From NCBI GenBank assembly GCA_022661535.1, contig JAKULF010000010.1, positions 1,984,001-2,048,000 of the forward strand: 64,000 nt of DNA, given 5' to 3'. The stretch is from Eutypa lata. Its lineage: Eukaryota; Ascomycota; Sordariomycetes; Xylariales; Diatrypaceae. Position 1 is the first letter of the stretch; the number at the start of each line of letters is the position of its first letter. The notes under the pieces were generated by a model. The model worked only from the letters and a program-made list of their open reading frames with translations. It did not search any database and had not been told where the DNA came from. This document shows, piece by piece, positions 46,199 through 57,179 of this stretch. A program made the position numbers and the translations under genes.

Positions 46199-47680
46199 TA
46201 CTACGTTTTGATGCAGTGTTTAATGATCAATTCGCTGTTTGGAATCTCTTTCCAGGAGTTTCTAGATACAAACGATTTATCTATTTATTCTTTTTCTAAC
46301 ATCCCGAAATCATGCAGGAAGGTTAACAAGCCGTCATGACCCCATTCTCGGCCCTGATTCGTCAGAAGCCATCGCCCCGGGTGGAACTCTCCGCCTGTCA
46401 CTTTTTATTACAATACAGATTCTTGAGGTTTAATGACACTTAATGATGATTATGCTACATGACGTAATAGGTATATCATATCGGGCTGAATAACCGCGCT
46501 TTCCTTCGTTGGAATTAGCAGTTCTTAATCACTGCATCTTACATGCCTGGAATAATCTATTATCACATTCTTAGGGTTTGCATTCGTGTAAAATTAGTCC
46601 ACATGATATCAACATCATCACTCTTGTCACGGTTAGGGAGGCTTTAGTAGCTAGGAGACCAGGCACAAAACTCAAGTGTTAATTCCTAGGTTGGCAACAG
46701 AAGAGTATAAGGAAGATTCTGCAATTTGTTTGTCTTCTATACGTACTCAAGTAGATATTCAACAAATACGTATATTGTTCTCGTCTCCCATCCCTGAACA
46801 GTCAAAGGATATGTCGCGCTCCAAAATTCGAATAACTTTTTTCGGGCAACTAAAAGGTAGTACAGGGGCCCGGGTCCGAAATAGGATAACTAGTATGCTC
46901 GGGAAATGCCAATGGTATATCAACAACTACAATAATAAAGAGTCTAATGTCTCCTATTTGTAGTAACAGGGCTAATTTACATCGCTGAGATCCGAGTTGC
47001 CTTGTCGTGTGAACCCAAACGGGGCTTTGAATTTAGTCTTCCACAAGCTAGAATATGAATTGTAGGCAAATTTCCGGCAATACCTGCCTTGCGCTGCTCA
47101 TACTTCGCTTGAACACTAGATGGTAGTCGTGAGTATGTAACTTTATAATTAAGGGCGTATGGAAACGTATGGAATCTATGCAATAGGTGAATAATTACCA
47201 GCCCCGTCTCCCATTACTAATACTAACACCCCTTAACTATTAAAAATTCACGGGCTATACAAGCAACAAAGGTGAATAATGAGATGCCGAGGCTTAGAGG
47301 CCTAGAGCGTAGACTCGCCCGTTACTTGAGGCTACATTGGGTAGGAGGATACCTCCATGCTTGTAGAATTATTCAACTTATCGTAGACCCCTTGGCATGT
47401 GTATCCGGAAAAGACAACGAGGTGCTGTTATAGCATCCTTCTGTGGGTTTCAGGCCCCCCTGCCCTAACATGATTGGCCGTTGCGACCGTCAGCATGGAA
47501 AGGTCATGGTTAAGCCGAGGCATGTGCACGTATGCCTACCTAGGTAACTAACTGCACAGGCACTCTGTCAGCTGGTATCTTGTCTAGTTTTCTCAAAGGT
47601 TAGCTTAAATATTGATCGTACGAAGAGCATTTTCAGTTCAAAACATTTAATACCCGTCACTGAAATCAATCTTCGCAGCT
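46199..47680. other. divergent intergenic, no gene seen
   Basis: 1.5 kb between the divergent GFA-domain and PAQR genes. A 95-codon plus frame (46676-46963) is not supported by any motif. Confidence 0.45.
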
Positions 47681-48967
47681 ATGTCTATGTCTCTACGGCG
47701 AAAGCCTGTAAACGCTCATTTGGGCGAGACGATAACAACGAGAGAACGTGAGAATACTGCAGACAAGCTAGACCAGCAGAAGACATGGTTCCATTCCCCA
47801 AGGTTGCTTCATTGGCACGAGGTACCGCCATGGCAACAGGACAACGAATATATTCTTTCCAGCTATAGGCCAACATCAGGGTCTATTTGGAAATCACTTG
47901 CTAGTTTACTATATGCTCATAACCAAAGCATTAACACCTACACACACCTTGCCGGCTGTGTATTATTTATTTGCCTGCCTTTCTATTTCTATGAACATGT
48001 TTACAAGCACCAACCAAATTCTCAGATGATGGATGTTTGGATTATTTCTATCTATACGACAGGGGTAGCCGTTTGTTTCTTCTGCTCAGCAATGTGGGTG
48101 ATATCATCCATCGATGCTCTTGCGGTTTCTAGATCCATATTCGAAAACTTAAATATACGTATATGTGAGGTTTATTATACTTTAGCTAACAGCCATCAAG
48201 CTATCATACGATGTCAAACCATAGTCATTCCTTCGCCAGGCGATGTAACCTACTCGACTATGTTGGCATTGTAGCGTTGATATGGGGCGCGGGCATTGCA
48301 ACTATCTACTACGGGTTCTTTTGCGACCCTCATCTCCGCACCTTATACTGGACGACGGTATGTTGTTGTGTTGGCGATACTCTCAGACAAAGACACTTTG
48401 AACTTCTCAACGCACATTTCTCCCCTATTAGCAGCCTCTAATCTTCAACATTCTAACATAACTTCTTACTTCTCCGGTAGACTAGCATTACGGCCCTAGG
48501 CTGCACAATCCTCACTGTCAGCCCGCACTTCTCCAAGCCTGGTGTCAGACACTGGCGTGCCGGCTTCTACGCTGGCTTCGCTCTAAGCTCGATCGTTTTC
48601 GTCGTACACGGCCTCCTCATTCACGGGTGGGAGCTGCAGAAGTCCCGCATGTCGCTGGCGTGGATAGGCTGGATGGGCATGTCTGCACTGGTGGGAACTT
48701 CCATATATGTAGCTAGGGTAAGAACGTATACCCGTTTGTCTGCGCAATTCAGAGATTCAGCAAGTTTCCCAAGTTCCTGGCTAACGTCCTCTTGGTTATC
48801 ATATCTAGGTCCCGGAGAAGTGGTACCCCTACCAATTCGACATTTACGGGGCCAGCCATCAACTGTTTCATATCGCAATCCTGGTTGGCGCTTGGATACA
48901 CTATGCTGGGCTTGTGGAAGCTTTCCATTTCATCCATTCAGATTCCCATACATGCGTGTGGGCATAG
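47681..48967 (+). CDS. PAQR / adiponectin receptor-haemolysin III family membrane protein
   Basis: Seven-helix membrane protein of the family that includes yeast Izh proteins (zinc and sterol homeostasis) and animal adiponectin receptors, whose members have metal-dependent ceramidase-like hydrolase folds. 321 aa from exons 47681-48093, 48201-48357, 48481-48717 and 48809-48967. Landmarks: LHWHEVPPWQQDNEYILSSYRP before the first helix, NQSINTYTHLAG, the metal His in CSAIYHTMSNHSHSFA (rebuilt across intron 1), LDYVGI, then SHQLFHIAILVGAWIHY with the two C-terminal metal His (SHQLFH). All zinc ligands are present. The first donor (AT/GTGGGT) is chosen because only it restores the S-x-x-x-H motif. 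Confidence 0.92.
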
Positions 48968-48978
48968 TTGGAAAGGGG

Positions 48979-49010
48979 AACCAACCTCCAACCAACCTCC
49001 AACCAACCTC
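48979..49010. repeat. short tandem repeat, 11-nt unit
   Basis: About three copies of CCAACCTCCAA-like units directly after the stop codon of the PAQR gene. Confidence 0.7.
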
Positions 49011-49201
49011 ATCTCATACCTTAGTTAGCTAAGCAAATTGTATTTTCAGTCTTCCAAGAACAAATACTCATTTATCGAGTTAATCACATAGGTATCTTTC
49101 AACAGTACATGTATAGGAATGGAAAAATACCCATAGTGCCACTTGGTTCTTCGATATGAATCATAAGCATCTCCATGCCTCGCCGTAGACATGCCTTCCT
49201 A

Positions 49202-49908
49202 TCAAATCCGCGCCTTATCCTCAATAGCCTGCTTCAACAACTTCAAGGCGGCGACCGCAAACTCCACCATATTCTGCTCGCGGTTACCATGGCCAGTCTC
49301 AACCTCGGCCGTCACCGTACCATTCGGTCCAACGACAGCCAACGCCACATAACCCCTGGCATTCCCAATATATCTGTCAGCTTGACCATCATCACACTGC
49401 ATAAGTAATTTAAAAGAGAAAGGAAATCTGAACTCACGGCGTCCGGTTCCGCGTCGTTCCCCCGGTCGGTCCCGCGGTCCCGCTCTCGGAGACGGTGTAC
49501 GTGCTGCCGAGGGTCCCGCGCACGTTGCTCGCTAGCTTCGCGACGATCTCGGGCGTTGGGCCGCGGTAGTTCTCGGTGTCTGCTGCGGTCCAGCCCGCGA
49601 AGGCGATGCGAGACTCGAGGTTATACAGCTATAGGGCGTATTTAGCATTCACGTTCAGTAGAGTCTTTCCCTCGATTTGATAAATCGATGTGAAGTGAAT
49701 GGAGAAGAGGGGTGATTCCTACCGTCAGGCCACACTTGTAGATCTTGGAAGACCCTGGTACAGCGAGGATGGACGCCGAGATCAGTCCGCCGGCGGCTGT
49801 TTCGCCCACTGATACAGTTTCGTTTCGCGATGCGAGGAGGCTGGCGACTTCTCCTGCTAGGGCCCGAAGGTTGGCCGGTAGGAAGGCTCCTTGCTCGGTA
49901 GAGGTCAT
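49202..49908 (-). CDS. CinA C-terminal domain protein (nicotinamide-nucleotide amidase-like)
   Basis: Stand-alone CinA domain of 182 aa. In bacteria this domain can deamidate nicotinamide mononucleotide (pncC). Exons 49908-49723, 49628-49438 and 49373-49202. The ATG at 49908 is chosen over upstream in-frame starts because MTSTEQG leads right into the domain. Conserved elements: LLASRNETVSVGETAAGGLISA (the usual ETxTGGL site), the SRIAFAG strand, SNVRGTLGSTYTVSESGTAGPTGGT (SGxAGPxGG loop) and GYVALAVVGPNG near the end. The acceptor of intron 2 was chosen so that TPYIGNARGYVAL is continuous. The bacterial-type domain in a spliced fungal gene suggests old transfer or ancient inheritance. Confidence 0.85.
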
Positions 49909-50559
49909 TGTCTGTGGCAAGTGCACAACGTTTATGTAATTTTGAGTTATGAAGAGAATAAGTAGCGATAGGAGGAAAGTCCTGATTTGGGGGCAAAAGC
50001 GATAATTTCTTGAATTTCCTAATGTTGAAAATGATAATAGAACTGATAAACACCGGTGGTACGGATTGGTAATCAACAGCTTAGTTATCACATGCGGGGT
50101 CTAGAAACATTACGTCTACTGAAGGTATTAGCTTGTATGAGCAAAGCCGAGCATGCCGATAGAATGAAGTAGCATTGTCTCATATTAGGCGCTCAGTCAT
50201 TTTCGTGAATCTCTAAAATTCACTTTCCAACTATCGCCGATCGAATATAGGGGTATAACAAGTCTTCATAGATCTAAGTAGATTATGCTAATTCATAGGC
50301 GAGAAACATGGATGTATATATATGGCTTAACTACATAATATTTCATCAGCCACCATCTAAATGCATAGAGATTATTGTATAACAGTCAACTACTTAAATT
50401 AACAGGCATATTTCAAGTGGCTGGCTATTGACTTCAATAAATCAAACCGTATTTGATGTATTGGCTTTGATCAAAGCCTTGAATTTTCGTATCCGGCCGA
50501 AGCAAATTTTGCCTTTCCTTCAATTAACGTTGTATTAAAGGAGGTTCAACCCATGGGTG
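49909..50559. other. intergenic, no gene seen
   Basis: 650 bp upstream of the CinA gene and before the LYS2-like pseudogene. AT-rich, no motif. Confidence 0.5.
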
Positions 50560-51928
50560 ACAATGCAACTCCTAAAAGACACCAATTGAAAGACATCAAT
50601 CTGCCAATAAGTGTGATATTCAAATCACAGACCCTTGAAGCTCTTGCCGCAGAGATAAAGTTTGCACAAGACCCCGTCAGCTTATGCACAGGTTAGATGC
50701 CTCTTGATGTAGCCAAGAATGTCGAGGACAAGGCATACACGATCAAATGCAAGTGATCTCGCAAGTCAAATCCCGAAATCTGTTGGCACGACAGGATCAA
50801 AGTAGGATTTTGCAGCCGCCACACCTCTAGTGCTCCTGACCGGTGCCACCGACCTTCTAGGCGGATACATTGTGCACAAACTGCTCGAAGATACTGCTCA
50901 GTCGCATGTTATCACACACCCACGAGCAAAGGATCCAGCGGAGGGTCTCGCTCGACTAGAGACGGTAATGAAGGCCTACGGTCTATGTTATCTGGCATGG
51001 ACAATGTCGGTGGGAAACATTAGCAAGCCGCAGGTTGGTCTTTCCTAGAACGCTTATGATTGCCTTAGCAACGAGGTTGATCCTGCCATCCGCAATGGCG
51101 CCCAGGTCAACTGGATGCTGCCATACCCGAGTCTTCGGCTAGCCAATATGCTCAGCACACTGGCCTGCATTCAGCTCTGTGCTGTTGGAAAGACTGGGAG
51201 ACTAACATTTGTTAGCTCAACCTCGACACTGGGTAACGACCATTTCGTGTAATTCTCTAGTAAGGCTAGGGCTGTCATGATAGAGGCGGACGACCTAGAG
51301 TGGAGTCGTCAAGGCCTTACCACGGGGTACAGGCAGTCAAAGTAGGCAAGCGAGCTCCTGGTTCGCGAGGCCGGGGTCGAGGCCTGGCTGGCCCCATTAT
51401 CCGACCTAGCTATATCACAGAAACCGGACAACCCTTGGCCGTGGCACAAGTAGTCAGCCGCCCGTGTTTGACGTTGAATGACTAGATGGATTCTCTTGAG
51501 GTCTTCAGGGAGGGGCGTGAGTCGCCGATGATGTCTTACCAGGATTGTTCTGTAAAGGTCAAGGGATACGTCAGCGGCGATAACAAGAAGTAGCGTCGCG
51601 CTCTGCTGCCCCTCTTCCACTTCGTTGTAGGAGACTTGTCCGGGAATTCTATTGCGTCAGAGCTAGACGACGCCCGATGCCATGGTAGCACTGAAGCTCT
51701 ACGAGAAAGAGCCGGGGATGCGAGGAGGTGGCAGGGTGCTCTTGAAGCCTCCAACGTTGTTAATGTACATGCTCTAGGCACGTACCTGGCGTACCTAGTT
51801 GCTGTTGGGTTTCTCCCTTCCCTCCCCCCACAACTGAGAGCGGCAGGCCCCCATTACCAAAGCTGGACGGGGCTTCGTCACAGGTTTTGGCTGCTAGTTA
51901 CTTCGCCGGAAAACCTGTCAAGCCGTAA
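50560..51928 (+). pseudogene. LYS2-like (aminoadipate reductase) carrier + reductase end, frameshifted
   Basis: Remains of an adenylate-forming reductase. At 50606-50690 one frame reads LPISVIFKSQTLEALAAEI, the end of a peptidyl-carrier domain. At 50830 another reads VLLTGATDLLGGYIVHKLLEDTA, the NAD(P)-binding start of a thioester reductase. Next come NGAQVNWMLPYPSLRLANML and RLTFVSSTSTL (51060-51250), then GLAGPIIRPSYIT, GYVSGDNKK and LLPLFHFVVGDLSG, then TYLAYLVAVGFLP, in changing frames with several in-frame stops, up to a TAA at 51926-51928. Order and wording match L-aminoadipate-semialdehyde dehydrogenase (LYS2) or a close NRPS-like reductase. No adenylation domain is seen upstream, so only the 3' third was duplicated or has survived. 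Not functional. Confidence 0.8.
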
Positions 51929-52966
51929 AGAGCAGCCCGCAGGCTAGAACGGGGAGTTACTCTTTGCGGCGACATTTTGCGAGATACATGTCTTCCTCCG
52001 ATGTTACACACCATAACTTCACGGCGTAATATAGTTGCACCGCTCCCACATTACGAAAATTCAAATTCAGCATATTAATGGCGGCAGTTCCCATCACAAA
52101 AAGATGCAGGATCAGACTCCAATCTACATGCAGCCGATTAATATTGTATAGACACCTATGCAACTTTGTAGCTTCGTGAAAGTGGGAGTGGGTGTGGGGT
52201 TTCGGCATTGATTCCGCCTTCATTTGATATGGATATTCCGTCCATCTCGGGAAGAGTAGGTACCGACGTACGGGCTTGCCCGTGTGCCTCAGGGCTGCAT
52301 AGAAGCATAGAAAAGAATGTGTGCCGTAGCTGGCTCTCGCAGGCTTTATTGGACAAGCAGGGTGGAAAGACTATGGTCCAGACCGTAACACAGAGCTCCC
52401 GTCTGGTACCTTTAGCTTGTAACAACATGAACACGTTATGTACCCATAGGTACTTGTGTAATGGGGCTGGGACTGCATGTGCGGGGGATCGGTGCTGACG
52501 GCGGGTGGTCCCTGAGATCGCGGGTACGCAATCCCCTATCCCCGCATTGAAGGAGGCTATGTGGGGGTCCAATATCTCAATGATATGAGTAGAGGTTGTT
52601 TCGGCAGGCTTTCATGGCCATGCTAAATGATATCCGAAGCAGTCTTGATCCAACGCTTGCACCTAATGCAACCTTCCGCATGGTGATCTATTGCAATTTG
52701 GTGCCATCTCCGAGGCAAGCTTGGTGTTCCTTGTCATTTAAACTAGGTAGTTAGGCCATGCGGAACTGATCGGAGACCCCCGAAATCGTATCAATCTGCG
52801 AAATAAGCACTGCAACACTCAACTGTCTCCGAGTATAGCCTTAGATATGTATTGCGTGAAGTACATCGTGGGCCGTATCCACAGTCCAAAGTTACGTCGT
52901 TTTTAATATCGTTTGGAGACTAAGTCGCGGAGAAGATTCACAGAGTGCGGAACAGCAACTCAGTCC
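51929..52966. other. intergenic, no gene seen
   Basis: 1 kb between the pseudogene and the repeat element. Overlapping frames of about 90-140 codons near 52156-52572 on both strands show no motif. Confidence 0.45.
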
Positions 52967-53096
52967 TGTTGGGCAGGTACGGGAGATGGCAAGTGCGAGG
53001 CACTGTATACGGTATTTGAAATGGGCTGTAAACCACCTGTAACTTAACCTAGAACAATAACAATTATCCACCTAATCCAAAATCTCTCTTTTTGGT
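52967..53096 (+). repeat. left direct repeat of the element
   Basis: Aligns by eye with 53981-54110 over about 130 bp. Shared stretches include GATGGCAAGTGCGAGG and CAATTATCCAC. Confidence 0.8.
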
Positions 53097-53119
53097 ATCC
53101 TCGGCCAGGAAGTAATCGT

Positions 53120-53935
53120 TTAACTGCTTACGAATCTATATTATCATTAAAATTTTTATCTTTTTTAATAATTATCGTTTTTTATAATATTTAATTATTT
53201 ATTTCGTCGTTATCGTTTAATAATTATTAACTTTTAAAAAGCATTAATTAATAATAAATTATTTTTATTATTAAGTTTTTTTAAAAAAATAATTTTTTTT
53301 AATAATTATTAATTATTATTTACGTCGTTAATAATTAAGTTTTTAACGACGATTTTTAATTATTTAAATTATTATTAATAATTTAATAACTTTTTAAAAA
53401 TCGTTATTTTTTATTATTTTAAACGATAAATTATTTATATTAAAAGTTATTTATTAACGATTTATATTATTTTTAAAAATTTATTTTTTTTAAAATATTA
53501 AATTTTAATAATTTTATTATTATTTTAAAAAATTACTTTTAAAAATTATTTATTTTTAAAAAACGTCGTTAATTTATTTTAATAAACGTTAAATTATTTT
53601 AATAACTTTTTAATTAACGTTTTTAAAAAATCGTTAATTAACTTTTAAAAAATCGTTATTATTAATACTTTTATATTTTAAAAAATTATTATATATAACT
53701 TTTATTTAATTTATTAATATTTATTTATTTAACTTTAAAAAAGCTTATAATAATAAACGTTAATAATACGTTTTAAAGATTATTTAAAATATTAATATTA
53801 TCGTATTAAAAGGTTTATATAAATTTAAAAAATTATTATTTTTAATTAAAATTTTAAATTAAATAAATAAATTAAAAAAACAAAATTCGAATAAATTAAT
53901 TACGATAAAGTTATCGTTAAAAACGTAATAAAAAA
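53120..53935. other. extremely AT-rich island
   Basis: About 800 bp made nearly only of A and T. The few C left are mostly in CG or ACT contexts, and CA/TG dinucleotides are nearly absent. This is the footprint expected from heavy CpA-targeted C-to-T mutation on both strands. Confidence 0.85.
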
Positions 53936-53980
53936 TTAAAGAATAAAAGGTGCCCGGTAATTATTTGTATATAAAGGTCT

Positions 53981-54110
53981 TGTTGAGCAAGTACGGAAGA
54001 TGGCAAGTGCGAGGTATTATATGCGGTATTTGAAGTGGGCTGTGGATTACCTGTAACCTAACCTAGAACAACAACAATTATCCACTTAATCCAATCCCTT
54101 TCTTTTTAGT
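53981..54110 (+). repeat. right direct repeat of the element
   Basis: Second copy of the ~130-bp repeat. Compared with the left copy it carries extra G-to-A and C-to-T changes. Confidence 0.8.
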
Positions 54111-54416
54111 CCAACTTACTTAGTTGAGATGTCACATTTCGACTAGCTTAGCACAAGTGCATATGGGTTTAATAGGCTTCGCTCAACTGTAAATATCCAA
54201 CCTTCGAGATGAAGGCACTACGCAGTCCCTAGCGCTATTCACAGCAGATACTCAATATTCAATATACAATGTATATTTCAAAATTACACAAATTCTTTTA
54301 CGGAACCTACGTGAAGACAGTGTTGTAGTAAGAAACCACGAATTCGAAATACAAATTATGCCCCGTACTATGTCTCCTCTAGGCCCTTGCCAAACACAAC
54401 ATTGAAGACCCGATGC

Positions 54417-56567
54417 TCACGCCTTCGACAAGCGTACATGGCAGGATTTAGGGTTCGTCGTCATCCCGTCGGTAGCTGCCTGTGAACTGGGCCTACCAGA
54501 CAGTTGGTGGAACTTGAAATTCCACAGAAGCAACACGAGCACCACCCTCAGCTCTAGGTAGGCTAGCCTCCGGCCAGAGCAGCCCCTGGGACCAAGCCCG
54601 AAGGAGAGGAAGGGGCCGGACTGACGATTGAACACCTCGTGGCCGTCCTTGTCGATCTTCATCCATCGCTCTGGCTTGAACAAATGCATGTCGCCGGGGT
54701 CCCATTTTCCGTACGAGTATTTCGTCCGCGAAGTCTCGCTCCGTATGTTGTCTGGGATCGGTATGGAGGGGCTCAGGAAATCGGGCCCGGTCCCGATCAC
54801 TGGAAATTAAGTATAAGAAGTCTCGCTGCAACAACAGCATATCAAACCACCAAACAGGGTTCAAAGTTCTTTCTTTTTCATCTCTACGTAGAACAAAACA
54901 TGCAATAAGAGCCAAGAAAAGTGACTTACTAAATACGCTCGTCCCCTTGGGAATCCGATGACCGAGAAGTTCCGTGTCCACCGTGGACTCACGAATTTGT
55001 GCCCCAAGCGGGCTGTTAAGGCGGAGGACTTCCTCGAGCACCGCGTCGAGATACGGAATCGGGATTCCCGAGATCTCGGAAGCGGACGGTTGACGATCTT
55101 CAAGGCGCGCCGCTGCATAGGCTGCCCAGAGAGCGGATCTTAGTTTGGTTTGCACGAGCTCATGTTCTGCAATGTGTTTGACCATCCCTATTGACGATCC
55201 AGTGTTTGTTAGCGATGGCCACGATGTCCCTGACGGTAATGCACTGGAGAGGCTTAAGATCCAAGGTTTTGTGTCCTGCACTTGGAAAGGCTAGGAGATG
55301 GTGGAACTAGAGAAAACCACACACATGATAAAGCGGAAGCACTGGTGTCGTAGCCAGCCACGACATATCCAAGAAGCTGCAAATGGCATCAACATGGGCT
55401 CTTCCGTAGGGGCTAGGTCACCTACCTCGTCGTAGATTGCCCTTGAGTGGAAATTGGGCTTTCTCATTTCTTTGCCGGCCAGATCCATCTCGCGCTGCAG
55501 AACGGAGTCCATTGCAGACTGGATCTCATCACCCTTACTACTTTGCAGACGCACGAGGGCTTTGTTGATCTCGCTGCAGATCAGGGCGTCCTTGGTCGCA
55601 ATGGTCTTTCTCAGGTTCGCACTCGTGAGTACCTTGAAGCGATGGAGAGCTCTGGGGAATAGAGACTTGAACAGACGGCCGACGTGTTGACCAATCATGT
55701 AAGACGCGATCATAGCAGGCACTGGGGGTGGTCGAGGAAACAGGACAGAACCATCGTCGTCAAGGGGCAGCCGAGATTCCTTCAAGTTGGCGAGGTAATC
55801 AAGCTGCCGCTTGACTATACTCATGCTATCGTCCAAGCCATATCCCGTAGCTTGCATGATATCGATCGCTACGTCGGAAATGTCATCCTTTGCATCGAAC
55901 GGTCTATCTTGGGCAATCCTCGACTTCGCAGTCCATAGGTTGACGAGAGCTGTTGCCTTGGAATGAATCTGGGGTGCAGAAACCTACATTCACTACCAAT
56001 CAGCCATGTCTCAGGATATAACGAATGTATTAATGCTCTGACATCACTGCATTGTTGAACAGGGATCCAGCCAGTTCATGGCTACCAAAGCAACCAGGAC
56101 TTCACTCTCCATACCTTTTGAAGGAAAAGGGGTGCCATGAGGTCTTTTATGAGCTTCTTGTTTTCTTTGTATCGGGGATCTGACGTAGTCATAGATATGT
56201 GGTGATTGGGGACCGGCCCAGCAAACAGATCGAGGCTTCTCTGGCCTCTATCGAATTCCTTGTTTCGTCGTAGCAGGATGTCCTGGGACTCTTGGAAGTC
56301 GGCAAGGAACAAGGTCGGCTTTGCGAGTGGCCGCATCCAGACCTGGGTGAGGGCCGCGTTGTGCCGTCGGTTGTGGCTAGAGAACCATGTTCGAAGACGA
56401 CCGGTTTCTCGGACGTGGGCAAGAATGTCCGGGATGCTGCCGAAGATACTCTTTGCAGCACTCTCATCATAGGCAATGCCAGGTAATGGCTTTGGCAGCG
56501 ACCAGCTATAGACCAGAAATATGATGTAAACTATAGCGATCAAAAAGAGAGCCTCGTATACCGCCAT
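54417..56567 (-). CDS. cytochrome P450 monooxygenase of the right-hand cluster
   Basis: 567-aa microsomal P450. Exons 56567-56115, 55983-55426, 55376-55325, 55187-54930 and 54799-54417 in consistent phase. The start at 56567 is preferred over the in-frame 56660 because it begins right before the membrane anchor (YEALFLIAIVYIIFLVYSW). The I-helix LGYVVAGYDTSAS lies in the 52-nt exon 3. The K-helix is EEVLR, and PERW is present. The haem loop SFGLGPRGCSGRRLAYLEL has Cys514. All functional residues are present. The very small exon 3 carries the oxygen-activation motif, so a wrong gene model would make the enzyme look dead. Transcribed in the same direction as the FAD monooxygenase 0.6 kb upstream; probably acts in the same oxidative pathway. 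Confidence 0.92.
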
Positions 56568-57179
56568 TATAGTGATTGCGGTTTGGGTTAATAGCGTACT
56601 ACGCCTTGTGGTGGAGGAGAACCCAAAGTCAATGTTGTGAGCACTCAAAGCTTCTTCCAAGAATATTCGCTAGGTCTTAGCCATACATAAAAGTTGCCAT
56701 ATTTTTTTATTTAGAAGCCCATTGGATGATACCCATGTGCCTACCTGTCTTTATCGAAGTTGATGGTGTCCCTAAATCGCTACTACGTACTGCAATATTA
56801 AGGTATACATGTAGGTATCTTGCATCATTGTGCCTAAAAGAACCCGGCACCCTGAAGAACGGGATTGTGCATATTATATTGCATGTATAGTTGGCTTGTA
56901 TGTCAAGGGTCATCTTAAAGGTACCCCCCTTTCCACCCCACCCGTTGGATTTTGTGGTCGCGGGATCTTACCGGATTGAGCTTTATTGCTACGCCTACGA
57001 ACGGCTCGAATGTAACCATGTCACATGCTCGCCCTTCGAACCTTGGATGGTCCCATGTTCGGAGTAGTAATGCAGGGCAGAACATTAAACGGAAAACTAA
57101 ACATTTGCAAAAAGGTAATCCGTACAACGGACATATTAATATTACTAGTGTAGAAAACTCCATGTGACTCTATGTCCTA
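56568..57179. other. spacer between two co-directional cluster genes
   Basis: About 600 bp holding the promoter of the P450 and the 3' side of the FAD monooxygenase gene. No gene seen. Confidence 0.5.

Larger units (their letters stand above)
52967..54110. mobile_element. degenerate LTR-type or MITE-like element with RIP-like AT core
   Basis: Two direct repeats of about 130 bp (52967-53096 and 53981-54110), both starting TGTTG, enclose about 880 bp. The copies differ mainly by transitions (C/T and G/A), as expected for repeat-induced point mutation. The core has almost no G or C left. No reverse transcriptase or integrase remains readable. A shrunken LTR retrotransposon is the simplest reading because TG-start direct repeats are typical of LTRs; the expected CA end was not clearly found. 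Confidence 0.6.

Noticed and set aside
50830..51048. Stand-alone 72-aa NAD(P)-binding protein
   Set aside because: It is only one fragment of the frameshifted LYS2-like pseudogene that continues before and after it.
52156..52572. Overlapping frames on both strands
   Set aside because: No domain on either strand and no splice continuation; likely chance.
53120..53935. Centromere-like or mitochondrial insertion explanation for the AT island
   Set aside because: Direct repeats at both ends with transition differences fit a mutated repeat element better; no mitochondrial gene sequence is seen.
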